Below, piece by piece: positions 17,155 to 25,550 of a stretch of 64,000 nt of DNA. The notes below the pieces were generated by a model. The model saw only the letters and a list, made by a program, of their open reading frames with translations, was not told the DNA's origin and did no database searches. The stretch's first letter is position 1; each line of letters starts with the position of its first letter. This DNA is from Bacteroidota bacterium (lineage in GTDB: Bacteria > Bacteroidota > Bacteroidia > Bacteroidales > Prolixibacteraceae): contig JAJRSD010000031.1 in NCBI GenBank assembly GCA_024278975.1, positions 99,855 to 163,854 on the forward strand, given 5' to 3'. The position numbers and the translations under genes were made by a program.

Positions 17155-18579
17155 ATGAGAATATTATTAACAGGTGTAACAGGTTATATTGGCAAACGTT
17201 TGCTGCCCGTTCTTATCGAAAAAGGGCACGATATTATTTGTTGTGTACGAGAAAAGAACAGGCTTACAATTCACACGAAATTACTTAAAAAGGTTGAAAT
17301 AATTGAGATTGATTTCTTGAAAACTCCGCACCCTGAAAACTTCCCAAAAGATATTGACGCTGCCTATTATCTAATTCACTCAATGAGCAGTTCTTCCGAA
17401 CAATTTGACACATTAGAGTCAAGCGCTGCAAGTAATTTCAAGAAACTATTGGAATCGACATCTGTAAAACAAGTCATCTATTTAAGTGGTATCTCAAACG
17501 AAAATAAACTTTCGAAACACCTGCTTTCGCGCCGAAAAGTTGAAGACATTTTAACAAGCGACAAATATTCGCTAACAGTTTTACGTGCTGGGATAATTGT
17601 TGGTTCGGGCAGTGCCTCATTCGAAATGATTCGCGATATTGTAGAAAAACTTCCAATTTTAATTACACCAAAATGGGTGCTTACCAGGGCTCAGCCAATT
17701 GCTATTAGAGATGTAATTACCTATTTGCGACGAGTACTTTTTAATGAACAATGCTACAACCAAAACTTTGATATTGGTGGTCCGGAAATTTTGACCTACA
17801 AAGAGATGATGTTGCAATATGCAAAAATAAGAAAGTTAAAAAGGAGACTGATTACTACATCTTTAATCACTCCAAGAATCTCGTTATACTGGCTGTTCTT
17901 TATAACATCTGTCTCGTATAAGCTAGCAAAAAGTTTGGTTGGAAGTATGAAAATGGAAGTAGTTTGCGAGAACAACAATTTGGAAGAGATTCTGAAAGTA
18001 CAACCAATAACATACGAAAGGGCATTAAAAAATGCATTCATAAAAATTAAACAAAATCTGGTTTTAAGTAGTTGGAAAGACTCTATTATCAGTAGCAGTC
18101 TCGGACTTTCGCTTTCAGATTTTATTGAAGTTCCTAATTTTGGGTGCTATAAAAACGAGAAGCAAATTTTAATAACCAATCCCGAAAAAGTACTACAGAA
18201 TATATGGACACTCGGTGGTAAAAAGGGATATTATTACGCAAACTGGCTTTGGAAAACGCGGGGAATATTTGATGAGCTTTTGGGTGGGGTCGGATTAAAA
18301 CGCGGGCGAACTTCCACAGATGAAATTCACCCCGGCGATGCACTTGATTTTTGGAGAGTTCTGTATGCAAGTCGGGAAAAAAAACGACTGCTTCTTTTTG
18401 CTGAGATGAAGTTACCCGGAGAAGCATGGATGGAATTTAAGATTGATGATAATAATATTTTACACCAATCTGCAACATTTCGTCCCAGAGGAATTTGGGG
18501 GCGGTTTTACTGGGTTATAACTTCACCTTTTCACTATTTTATTTTTAACGGAATGATACGGCATCTGGCAAAAGAATAA
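17155..18579 (+). CDS. NAD(P)-binding SDR family protein with C-terminal DUF2867 domain
   Basis: A 474-residue cytoplasmic protein. The N-terminus has the extended-SDR nucleotide-binding motif TGVTGYIG (residues 6-13), and the Rossmann domain runs to about residue 210, including YLIHSMSSS and VIYLSGIS. Residues about 320-470 resemble DUF2867 (YYYANWLWKTRG, the HPGDALDFWRV stretch and FRPRGIWGRFYW). Proteins with this architecture are annotated as NAD-dependent epimerase-like or ubiquinone-reductase-like; the substrate is unknown. It stands alone between the DPP-IV gene and a convergent NTF2-like gene. Confidence 0.85.
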   Translation: MRILLTGVTGYIGKRLLPVLIEKGHDIICCVREKNRLTIHTKLLKKVEIIEIDFLKTPHPENFPKDIDAAYYLIHSMSSSSEQFDTLESSAASNFKKLLESTSVKQVIYLSGISNENKLSKHLLSRRKVEDILTSDKYSLTVLRAGIIVGSGSASFEMIRDIVEKLPILITPKWVLTRAQPIAIRDVITYLRRVLFNEQCYNQNFDIGGPEILTYKEMMLQYAKIRKLKRRLITTSLITPRISLYWLFFITSVSYKLAKSLVGSMKMEVVCENNNLEEILKVQPITYERALKNAFIKIKQNLVLSSWKDSIISSSLGLSLSDFIEVPNFGCYKNEKQILITNPEKVLQNIWTLGGKKGYYYANWLWKTRGIFDELLGGVGLKRGRTSTDEIHPGDALDFWRVLYASREKKRLLLFAEMKLPGEAWMEFKIDDNNILHQSATFRPRGIWGRFYWVITSPFHYFIFNGMIRHLAKE

Positions 18580-18627
18580 TTTATACCGACCAACAAAATG
18601 CGCATTGTAAAATTATTCCGACAGTTT

Positions 18628-19074
18628 TTAGTTTTCTACGCTGGAATGATCGCTGATAATTAATAATTCATTGTTAATCTTCTGAATAACCAGAGTAAAG
18701 TGCCCTGCCAAATCTCCAATTTCACGGGTTAATTCAAATCGCCCAATTACAAAAAATGTTTTTTTATCGATTTTTGAGATATCAAGAATTTGAAAACTAA
18801 GCTTTCCCATTGCAGCTTTATTAGGGTATCGCTTTTTATAATTGTCGAGTGTGGCTTGCCAGCCGTAAGTTGGACCGCCTGAGCCTACAAAAACCAATTT
18901 CTCCGAATTCCAGTAAGTATCCATAAATTTTTCGAGATTACCATCGTTCCAGGCAGCAACCTGTTTATCCAATAAATTATTGATTTCAACCCTCTCCTTT
19001 TTACTAAGTTTGTTGTTGGCAATTACTGAATTAGAAATAATTAGTATCAAAAAAAGTGAAATAAATAATCGCAT
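18628..19074 (-). CDS. Exported NTF2-like (SnoaL/DUF4440-type) protein
   Basis: A 148-residue protein with a signal peptide (MRLFISLFLILIISNSVIAN). The rest matches the NTF2/SnoaL fold: an N-terminal helix LLDKQVAAWNDGNLEKFMDTYW, then beta strands with LVFVGSGGPTYGW, SFQILDISKI, FFVIGRFELTRE and HFTLVIQKI. The W-N-x-G-x-x-x-x-F pattern is the usual entry to this fold. Members bind small ligands or protect proteins; no catalytic residues could be named. It is convergent with the SDR/DUF2867 gene. Confidence 0.75.
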   Translation of the reverse strand: MRLFISLFLILIISNSVIANNKLSKKERVEINNLLDKQVAAWNDGNLEKFMDTYWNSEKLVFVGSGGPTYGWQATLDNYKKRYPNKAAMGKLSFQILDISKIDKKTFFVIGRFELTREIGDLAGHFTLVIQKINNELLIISDHSSVEN

Positions 19075-19159
19075 AATAGAGACTTTAATTTAAACTATTC
19101 AAGATTGAGTTTGTTACAAATAACATCAGAACAATATATACCAATTAATATTAAAAATT

Positions 19160-19585
19160 ATGAAACAGAAAACAATTATTTTAAGCATCCTACTGGCAGG
19201 TTTTTTAGCCATTAACGTTCAGGCACAAATTAAAATGCCCTCGGTTTCCGATGTCTCAAAATCGAATATTCAAATGCCTGATAAAGATTTTACAAAAGAC
19301 ATTTTAAATGCGCTAAACCAAGGAGATAAACTAGGACTGTCGCCCGATAAACTTCTTAAACTAAATAACAGTAACAAAAGTCTTGTTAACAATGCCATGA
19401 GTATTTTTAATGGTTCCGGATCGGAATCGGATAAACTGGAAAAATTCGGTATTAAGAAGAAAGAGAGAGACGATTTTGTAGAAAAACTACTTGGAAAAAG
19501 TAAAGCCGGAAAATATTACGAACTGGTAAAAAAGAAAATTGAACCATTAATTGCAAAGTATAAAATGGCAAAACTGTTTATGTAA
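19160..19585 (+). CDS. Small exported protein of unknown function
   Basis: A 141-residue protein with a signal peptide (cleavage likely after INVQAQ). The mature part is helical and Lys/Asp/Ser rich, with no aromatic core and no cysteine; the segment NNSNKSLVNNAMSIFNGSGS looks like a flexible linker between two helical parts. The family is not recognised. It is divergent from the NTF2-like gene and convergent with the DUF1080 gene, with 17 bases between the stop codons and no visible terminator. Confidence 0.6.
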   Translation: MKQKTIILSILLAGFLAINVQAQIKMPSVSDVSKSNIQMPDKDFTKDILNALNQGDKLGLSPDKLLKLNNSNKSLVNNAMSIFNGSGSESDKLEKFGIKKKERDDFVEKLLGKSKAGKYYELVKKKIEPLIAKYKMAKLFM

Positions 19586-19602
19586 AAAAAATAATAAATA
19601 GA

Positions 19603-20265
19603 CTACAGCTCTTTTACCTTAATATTCCGAAACCAAATTGGCGCACCGGCATGTTTTCCCTGAAAACCAATTTTACCTTTAGTAGGCAACTCTGCAAACG
19701 GAGTACTTAACCACGAAGGGATATCTGTTCCATCAGGATTTTTTGTGCCACTTGTCCAAAGTGCCATATCCATTTCGGTAACAACTTTACCATTTAATTT
19801 TACAGTAATTTTTTTATCGATGCAGGTAACAGTCATATCATTCCACTTACCTGGCTTTTTTACACGACTTTCGCTGGCTGCTAAATGTCCGAAAATAGCT
19901 GCACACTGCCATGTTTTATCCGAGTTGGCCCATTTCTCTGCATAGTCGTCAGCAATTTGTATTTCTACCGAATTCGGAATCCAATCATCCGTGTTACTAC
20001 AATATACAATCACACCACTATTTGTTCCGTCGGCAGTTTTAAACTCAAGGTCGAGCACAAAATTATCGTAATCTTTTTTCGTCCAAATACACTGGTCTTC
20101 CGATGCAGTAATAACTCCACTTTCTACAGTCCAAATACCTGCCGGGTAATCGGCATTAGATAAATTATCGGTAAAAAGCTGTTGCCATTTACCCGATTGT
20201 GCAAAAAGTGTGGTTGCCGAAATGAGAACTAGTAAAGTTACAATTCCAAAATTTTTAGTTTTCAT
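19603..20265 (-). CDS. Secreted DUF1080 (3-keto-disaccharide hydrolase-like) protein
   Basis: A 220-residue protein with a signal peptide (cleavage near LFAQ) followed by a concanavalin-like beta-sandwich of the DUF1080 family: WQQLFTDNLSN, IWTVESGVITAS, NFVLDLEFKTADGTNSGVIV, VEIQIADDYAE, NDMTVTCIDKKITVKLNG and the terminal GKIGFQGKHAGAPIWFRNI. Members bind or hydrolyse sugars, and some cleave 3-keto glycosides. Length is typical. No sugar-utilisation genes surround it, so the substrate is unknown. Confidence 0.88.
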   Translation of the reverse strand: MKTKNFGIVTLLVLISATTLFAQSGKWQQLFTDNLSNADYPAGIWTVESGVITASEDQCIWTKKDYDNFVLDLEFKTADGTNSGVIVYCSNTDDWIPNSVEIQIADDYAEKWANSDKTWQCAAIFGHLAASESRVKKPGKWNDMTVTCIDKKITVKLNGKVVTEMDMALWTSGTKNPDGTDIPSWLSTPFAELPTKGKIGFQGKHAGAPIWFRNIKVKEL

Positions 20266-20432
20266 AATTTTTGTTTTTATTGAATAAAAAATGATTTCGA
20301 AAAGTAGTATTTTTTTATGAGATGAGTTGAACTATTACACATTTTTTTTGCCCACAAAAACATTCAACTTGTCTCTTTAATTTTAAAGTAGTACTTTGGT
20401 TTGCATTTATAAACAGCCTAAATTAAATCGAA

Positions 20433-22943
20433 ATGAAAAAATATATAGCTTTTATAATTTTTCTTTTTTTCGTAACTCTTTTTTCAATATCGATAATAAA
20501 ATGTAACCCCGACAATGTAAAAGCTGCAACCAATATTTTACCAGAATTTACAAATCAAACAAACAACGAACACTACTCGTTTCCTGATAAAACAAAAAAT
20601 AACTGTTTAACCTGCCACACCGGGATTGAACATATTCGCGATCCAAAATCGGGAATGATGCAACAAATTTACAGCCTGGCAAAACAGGCAGGATGTACAG
20701 ATAACGAATGTATCGTTTGCCATGGTGGCACGCCAACAACAACCAACGAAAAACTTGCACACAGCGGTTCAGTAAAATATTTAAAAGAGAATAATGGGGC
20801 AGAACAATTTTACCCCGACCCGGCAAGTGTTTGGATTAATGCAAAGACATGCGGAATATGTCATCAGGAACAAGTTGGCACGCAGTTTACTTCGTTAATG
20901 TTTACCGAAGCCGGCAAAATACAGGGAGCAACCTGGGGTTTTGGAGGATTACAAGGTTACAACCACAATGTTGCAAATGTTGCGGTAAAGGAGGTTGATG
21001 TTCATAAAAGATTTGGGTCTGACACGTACAAAAAATACATTGCAAAACTGAAAACGGCAGAACCTCAGGTATTTCCAAAAGAGATGAAAGGGCTTCCGGA
21101 AGCCCCAACTCCAGCCGAAATTGAAAAAAATCCTGCACTGGCAGTTTACTCTTATTTACGTGCCGATTGTCAACGCTGCCACACCGGAGTTAAAGGTAAT
21201 AATGCCGATGGCGATTATCGCGGAACAGGCTGTGGTTCGTGTCATATTCCATATTCGAATAAAGGATTGTACGAAGGTGATGACCCAGTTATTAGCCGAA
21301 CAGAACGAGGAAAACTACTCACCCACTCTATTCAGTCAACCCGCGATTCGGAAGTAACTTTACATGGAAAAAGTTACACCGGAGTACCAACAAAATCGTG
21401 TACATCGTGTCATAATCGTGGTCGGCGAATTGGAGTTTCGTACGAAGGATTGATGGAAACCTCGTACGAGTCGCCATTTATGAGCAACGGTGATAATCAA
21501 ACTAAAATTCATAAAAAAAATTATATCCATTTACATTCCGATGTTCACCTAAAAAAAGGGATGCTTTGTCAGGATTGCCACACTTCGGGCGACATGCACA
21601 GTATGGGCGATTTAATGGGAACAGTTTCGGCAGCCGTTGAAATTGAGTGTCAGGATTGTCACGGAACACCAGAAAAATACCCATGGGAATTGCCGATTGG
21701 TTATGGTGATGAAATTGCAAGTGAGAGTCCGCTAAAAGCTGAAGGGCGCGGGGTGTCGCAAACAATTCCCGATTATTTAAAGAAAGGTTCGGTTGATGAT
21801 AAAAAAGATGGATATCTGATTACTGCACGCGGAAATCCGATGCCGCATATTGTAAAAAACGGGAATAGTATTATTCTATATTCGGCAGGAGGAGTTGATA
21901 TTGTTTTGCACCCGTTAAAAGAGCTCACAAAAAAAGATAAGCTAAAGCAACGTGGGAAAGTTGCAATGACACAGATTACAACTCATATAAATAATATGGA
22001 GTGCTACAGTTGTCATGCTACCTGGGCGCCACAGTGTTACGGCTGCCATGTTAACATCGATTATTCGAATCCGAAACAACGTACCGACTGGGTAAAAGTT
22101 ACAGAAAATCCACTGCCAAACGGAAAAACGATTGATGCTTTATCGCCCGATGATATAAAAAATGTACAAAAATATTTAACGAGTGGCGATATTAGCGAAC
22201 AGCGAAGTTATTTGCGCTGGGAAGACCCGCCACTGGTTGTAAATGGCGAGCACCGTATTTCGCCGGCAATCCCGGGATGCCAGACGACGGTTTCGGTAAC
22301 CGACATAAACGGAAATGTGAAGTTGCTAAATCATATTTTTAAAATACCACATGTTGAAGGTGCAGGCGAAGAGGGACAACTGGCAATTGATATTTCTCCG
22401 CTTCATCCACACACCGTTCAGCTTGAAGCGCGAAGTTGCGAAAGTTGTCATACAAACTCGAAAGCAATGGGATATGGAATTGCAGGAGGAAAATTGTATT
22501 TCCGCCCCGATACGAATTTTGTTATGGATTTAATGGATGTTTTTGGAATGCCAATTGCAAACCAGATTGATACTCAGTTTAATGCTGTTGCAAATTTAAC
22601 TATGGACTGGAGCAGATTTATCGACGAAGATAATAATCAACTGCAAACAGTTGGGCACCATTTTTCAGGCTCGCGACCGCTAAACAAAAACGAGTTGATG
22701 AAATTAGATCGGCGAGGAGTATGTTTGTCGTGCCACAAAACAGTTCCGGATAAAGATTTAGCAACCAGTTTACTTAGTCATGTTGCCGAATTTGCCGATG
22801 TTAAAATTAATAATAAAACACATTCAGGAATACTAAACAAGTCGATTAGAATAAGCGCATGGGCACAACTGTTACTACCTGCCATTATTTTTATAGGGCT
22901 TTCGGTTTTCTTTTTAAGACGAAGAAAAAAGTTAAATACTTAA
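20433..22943 (+). CDS. Dodecaheme cytochrome c, membrane anchored
   Basis: An 836-residue protein with an N-terminal signal helix (residues 4-23) and twelve CxxCH heme-attachment motifs from Cys58 (CLTCH) to Cys764 (CLSCH): CLTCH, CIVCH, CGICH, CQRCH, CGSCH, CTSCH, CQDCH twice, CYSCH, CYGCH, CESCH and CLSCH. A C-terminal helix (about residues 808-827) followed by RRRKK would anchor it in the inner membrane with the hemes in the periplasm. Such proteins carry electrons to periplasmic reductases or outer-membrane conduits; the partner is unknown because no other respiratory gene adjoins. Motifs like CYSCHATWAPQCYGCH suggest the cytochrome c3/octaheme superfamily. Confidence 0.88.
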   Translation: MKKYIAFIIFLFFVTLFSISIIKCNPDNVKAATNILPEFTNQTNNEHYSFPDKTKNNCLTCHTGIEHIRDPKSGMMQQIYSLAKQAGCTDNECIVCHGGTPTTTNEKLAHSGSVKYLKENNGAEQFYPDPASVWINAKTCGICHQEQVGTQFTSLMFTEAGKIQGATWGFGGLQGYNHNVANVAVKEVDVHKRFGSDTYKKYIAKLKTAEPQVFPKEMKGLPEAPTPAEIEKNPALAVYSYLRADCQRCHTGVKGNNADGDYRGTGCGSCHIPYSNKGLYEGDDPVISRTERGKLLTHSIQSTRDSEVTLHGKSYTGVPTKSCTSCHNRGRRIGVSYEGLMETSYESPFMSNGDNQTKIHKKNYIHLHSDVHLKKGMLCQDCHTSGDMHSMGDLMGTVSAAVEIECQDCHGTPEKYPWELPIGYGDEIASESPLKAEGRGVSQTIPDYLKKGSVDDKKDGYLITARGNPMPHIVKNGNSIILYSAGGVDIVLHPLKELTKKDKLKQRGKVAMTQITTHINNMECYSCHATWAPQCYGCHVNIDYSNPKQRTDWVKVTENPLPNGKTIDALSPDDIKNVQKYLTSGDISEQRSYLRWEDPPLVVNGEHRISPAIPGCQTTVSVTDINGNVKLLNHIFKIPHVEGAGEEGQLAIDISPLHPHTVQLEARSCESCHTNSKAMGYGIAGGKLYFRPDTNFVMDLMDVFGMPIANQIDTQFNAVANLTMDWSRFIDEDNNQLQTVGHHFSGSRPLNKNELMKLDRRGVCLSCHKTVPDKDLATSLLSHVAEFADVKINNKTHSGILNKSIRISAWAQLLLPAIIFIGLSVFFLRRRKKLNT

Positions 22944-23038
22944 GGGGACTTCTATCAGTTTATTAATATTTAAACTATCTTTAATTTATAAAAAACTTCA
23001 TATTTCGGTTAAAACTACTTCGAATAAACGAAAATACC

Positions 23039-23710
23039 ATGGCAATAAAATTATCGGATTTGTTATTTTGGAATGTTGACACACAATTAGATTTTGTTTC
23101 GCCAGATGGCAAATTATATGTTCAGAATGCCGAATTACTAAAACCAATTTGGGAAAAGATAACTCGACTGGCAAAAATAAATTCTATCCGGGTTGTAAAT
23201 ACTGCCGATTATCATTATCCGGATTCTGTTGAACTAAGTTCGACACCTAATTTCATAAATACTTTCCCGCCACACTGCATGGCAAATAGCAAAGGTGCTG
23301 AATATATTATCGAAACAAATCCTGAGAATCCTATTGTTTTTAACTGGAATAAAAATGATACTGAGTTATTTGATATTGAGAAGAATCGTAATATTATTAT
23401 CAGAAAAGATGCATTTGATGTTTTTAAGGGAAATCGATTAACCGAATCGATACTGAAATATCTGAAACCTAAAATTGTGATGGTTTATGGAGTAACTACA
23501 AATGTTTGCGTTAACGATGCAGTTGTGGGTTTATCAGATAGAGTTGAAACGGTTTATGTTATTGAAGATGCAATAAAAGAGTTGCCAAATATTCCGTTAC
23601 CATTCGATAACTGGAAAAAATTAGGAGTAAGAATCATCCAATTAAAAGATTTGGAAAAATTAATTTATACTGCAAACACTAATACAACTGAGACTGAATA
23701 CTGCGACTGA
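23039..23710 (+). CDS. Isochorismatase/nicotinamidase family cysteine hydrolase
   Basis: A 223-residue hydrolase. Asp14 (WNVDTQLDFV), a Lys in IIIRKDAFDVF and Cys157 in VYGVTTNVCVNDAV form the Asp-Lys-Cys triad of the isochorismatase superfamily. The sequence DYHYPDS, with FPPHCMANSKGAE following, resembles the metal-binding and substrate loop of nicotinamidases, so nicotinamide deamidation to nicotinate in NAD salvage is a reasonable guess. The last seven codons (TETEYCD and the stop) come from the start of a 13-bp tandem array, so the C-terminus has been extended by the repeat. Confidence 0.82.
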   Translation: MAIKLSDLLFWNVDTQLDFVSPDGKLYVQNAELLKPIWEKITRLAKINSIRVVNTADYHYPDSVELSSTPNFINTFPPHCMANSKGAEYIIETNPENPIVFNWNKNDTELFDIEKNRNIIIRKDAFDVFKGNRLTESILKYLKPKIVMVYGVTTNVCVNDAVVGLSDRVETVYVIEDAIKELPNIPLPFDNWKKLGVRIIQLKDLEKLIYTANTNTTETEYCD

Positions 23711-23767
23711 ATACTGCGACTGAATACTGCAACTGAATACTGAGACTGAATACTGCGACTGAATACT
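23690..23767. repeat. Short tandem array, 6 copies of a 13-bp unit
   Basis: Six 13-bp units of the form G(C/A)(G/A)ACTGAATACT occupy 78 bp. The same unit is found three times at 5002-5040. The array starts inside the nicotinamidase-like gene, supplies its last codons and stop, and runs toward the convergent trmH-like gene. Confidence 0.9.
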
Positions 23768-23777
23768 AATATATATA

Positions 23778-24452
23778 TCATTCACCCCTTTCTTCCAAAA
23801 AACGCTTTTCAATAAGTTCACTTTTCTTAACTGTAGTTTTAATCCATTGAATTTTAATATCTGTTTTCTCTCTTTCGCTTAATTGCCAGTCAACTTTAGA
23901 ATTACGCATTTTGTCGGTTAAATGGTGTAAAACAATGGCAGCAGAAACTGAAATATTAAAACTTTCGGTAAAACCAAACATGGGGATTTTAAGAAATTCA
24001 TCAGCTTCATTCATAATTATATCCGAAACTCCCGGTAATTCGGAGCCAAAAACAAGTGCTGTCTTTCCTGCCGTAATATCAAAGTCTGGGAGTTTCTGGT
24101 CGTTAAAATGAGGTGTAGTAGCTACAATCTTATACCCTTGCTTTTTTAAAGATTGAATGGCTTCGAGACTATTATTCTTCTCCCGATTATATTTATTAAG
24201 AGTAAGCCATTTTGAAGATCCAAGCGAAACTTCTGTATCTAACTGAAATTTGTTCCTGTTTTCAATAATATGTACATCCTGAACACCAAAACAGTCGCAC
24301 GACCTTAAAACCGCACTTGCGTTTTGCGACTGAAAAATATCTTCTAATACAACAGTAATGTACTTGGTACGATATTCTACAACCCTATTAAAAAGGGTTA
24401 AACGTTCGGGGGTGATATAAGGCGACAAGTACTTTAGCAATTCAGTTTGCAT
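23778..24452 (-). CDS. TrmH/SpoU family RNA 2'-O-methyltransferase
   Basis: A 224-residue SPOUT methyltransferase. Motif 1 is VLEDIFQSQNASAVLRSCDCFG (the N-x-x-A-x-x-R-x-x Asn/Arg region), motif 2 is ALVFGSELPGVSD and motif 3 is IPMFGFTESFNISVSAAI, the knotted SAM-binding core. By size and sequence it resembles TrmH, which methylates the ribose of G18 in tRNA. It lies downstream of HU on the same strand but is separated from it by a strong terminator at 24478-24510, so a weak own promoter or read-through is likely. Confidence 0.88.
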   Translation of the reverse strand: MQTELLKYLSPYITPERLTLFNRVVEYRTKYITVVLEDIFQSQNASAVLRSCDCFGVQDVHIIENRNKFQLDTEVSLGSSKWLTLNKYNREKNNSLEAIQSLKKQGYKIVATTPHFNDQKLPDFDITAGKTALVFGSELPGVSDIIMNEADEFLKIPMFGFTESFNISVSAAIVLHHLTDKMRNSKVDWQLSEREKTDIKIQWIKTTVKKSELIEKRFLEERGE

Positions 24453-24477
24453 TACATAATTTCAATTTGGGTGAAAT

Positions 24478-24510
24478 AAAAAAAGGGAAACGAAATGTTT
24501 CCCTTTTTTT
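24478..24510. terminator. Bidirectional Rho-independent terminator
   Basis: A perfect inverted repeat of 14 bases (seven A, GGGAAAC) pairs with its complement across a 5-nt loop, giving a stem with a T-run on either strand. It lies 18 bases past the HU stop codon and ends HU transcription on the minus strand. Confidence 0.9.
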
Positions 24511-24527
24511 ATTTTCGTTTCGTTTAA

Positions 24528-24800
24528 TTACGATACAGCACCAGATAATTCAGCACCAGCTTTAAATTTAACAACTTTTTTAGCTGCAATCTGAATTTCT
24601 TTACCAGTTTGTGGATTTCTTCCAACTCTTGCGCTACGTTCAGTAACAGAAAAAGAACCAAATCCGATAAGAGCAACTCTGTCACCACCTTTTAAAGCGT
24701 CGGTAGTAGAAGTTACAAATGCATCGAGAGCTTTTTTAGCATCAGCTTTAGAAAGGCCAGCTCCGGCGGCCATTGCATCAATTAATTGTGCTTTGTTCAT
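24528..24800 (-). CDS. HU family DNA-binding protein
   Basis: A 90-residue histone-like protein: [20 protein letters not shown] helices, a [14 protein letters not shown] beta segment and the diagnostic arm [21 protein letters not shown]. It forms homodimers that bend DNA in the nucleoid. Length and motifs are typical of Bacteroidota HU. A well-matched promoter lies about 96 bases upstream and a strong terminator follows the gene, so it is a monocistronic unit. Confidence 0.96.
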   Translation of the reverse strand: MNKAQLIDAMAAGAGLSKADAKKALDAFVTSTTDALKGGDRVALIGFGSFSVTERSARVGRNPQTGKEIQIAAKKVVKFKAGAELSGAVS

Positions 24801-24895
24801 AAGGTAAATTTTAAATAAATGATTAAAACGTTGATAATTAAATGTTTATAAAACAAATTTTTTCTTTATTTTTCATTGATAATCACAAACAGAAA

Positions 24896-24924
24896 CAAAA
24901 GTATTAAAATGCCTGTAAAATCAA
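24896..24924 (-). promoter_or_regulatory. Promoter of the HU gene
   Basis: On the minus strand TTG (24922-24924), an 18-base spacer and TACTTTTG (24896-24903) match the Bacteroidetes promoter consensus. The start of transcription would be near 24889, leaving an A/T-rich 5' UTR of about 90 bases. Confidence 0.65.
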
Positions 24925-25032
24925 TGGTTTTAGACTATTTTTTTACGAACACTAAATTCTGAAATAAGTTTTAAAAAAACAAACCTTCCAACTTTTTTTT
25001 TTAATCAATTATTACTTTTTATGTAAAAAGGC

Positions 25033-25063
25033 TTTTGCAGTTTGAAAAATAATTCTACTTTTG
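25033..25063 (+). promoter_or_regulatory. Promoter of tRNA-Ser
   Basis: TTTTG (25033-25037), an 18-base spacer and TACTTTTG (25056-25063) precede the tRNA by nine bases. The same -7 box and spacing are found for HU, supporting both. Confidence 0.7.
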
Positions 25064-25072
25064 TCGCGCTCA

Positions 25073-25157
25073 GGAGAAATGGCAGAGTGGTCGAATGCGG
25101 CGGTCTTGAAAACCGTTGTACCGCGAGGTACCGGGGGTTCGAATCCCTCTTTCTCCG
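25073..25157 (+). tRNA. tRNA-Ser (anticodon TGA)
   Basis: An 85-nt class II tRNA. The acceptor GGAGAAA (25073-25079) pairs with TTTCTCC (25150-25156), with discriminator G25157. The anticodon loop CTTGAAA places TGA at 25107-25109, and a long variable arm (TACCGCGAGGTA) is typical of tRNA-Ser. CCA is not encoded. It is followed by a terminator. Confidence 0.95.
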
Positions 25158-25161
25158 CAGT

Positions 25162-25193
25162 AAAATCCACTTGAATAATCGGGTGGATTTTTT
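25162..25193 (+). terminator. Terminator after tRNA-Ser
   Basis: AAAATCCAC (25162-25170) pairs with GTGGATTTT (25183-25191) as a 9-bp stem with a 12-nt loop and a short T-run, four bases after the tRNA-Ser 3' end. Confidence 0.8.
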
Positions 25194-25284
25194 AATGTAA
25201 ATTGTTGTTAATAACTTTTTATACCAACGAATTACATTGAAAGTTCGAAGATTCAAATTGTTTAGGTAATTTAGAATGAATTAC

Positions 25285-25292
25285 TATATTTG
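25285..25292 (+). promoter_or_regulatory. -7 box of the tRNA-Trp promoter
   Basis: TATATTTG matches TAnnTTTG and lies 38 bases before the tRNA-Trp 5' end. No TTG stands at the usual 17-19 base distance (the nearest clear one is about 24 away), so the -33 element is weak. Confidence 0.5.
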
Positions 25293-25330
25293 CAGTCGCT
25301 AAAACAAAAAGTACGGTTTCCGTACAATTC

Positions 25331-25403
25331 ACGGGTGTAGCTCAGTTGGCAGAGCACTGGTCTCCAAAACCAGGTGTCGGGAGTTCGAGTCTCTCCTCCC
25401 GTG
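25331..25403 (+). tRNA. tRNA-Trp (anticodon CCA)
   Basis: A 73-nt tRNA. The acceptor ACGGGTG (25331-25337) pairs with CTCCCGT (25396-25402) with one T-T mismatch; discriminator G25403. The D-arm is GCTC...GAGC, the anticodon stem CTGGT/ACCAG encloses CTCCAAA with CCA at 25364-25366, and the T-arm is GGGAG/CTCTC. In many Bacteroidota tRNA-Trp stands before secE-nusG; here an integrase-arm-like ORF follows instead. Confidence 0.95.
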
Positions 25404-25422
25404 CAAGAGCAAAAGCAGGCTA

Positions 25423-25459
25423 AAAGCGGCGTTCCATGGTAAATGGGATTCCGCTTTTT
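25423..25459 (+). terminator. Terminator after tRNA-Trp
   Basis: AAAGCGG at 25423-25429 pairs with CCGCTTT at 25451-25457, extended by a partly paired CCAT/ATGG inner stem, and is followed by more T. It lies 20 bases after the tRNA-Trp 3' end. Confidence 0.7.
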
Positions 25460-25550
25460 GTTGTTTTGTACAGTCTTTTTGTACCTTCATGATATTTGTT
25501 GTTGGAATGTTGTTGGAAAATGCAAATTCAACAACAAAATATTTTTCATT

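Noticed and set aside
23690..23767. CRISPR-like look of the 13-bp array
   Set aside because: Units are contiguous without unique spacers and far too short; no cas gene is present.
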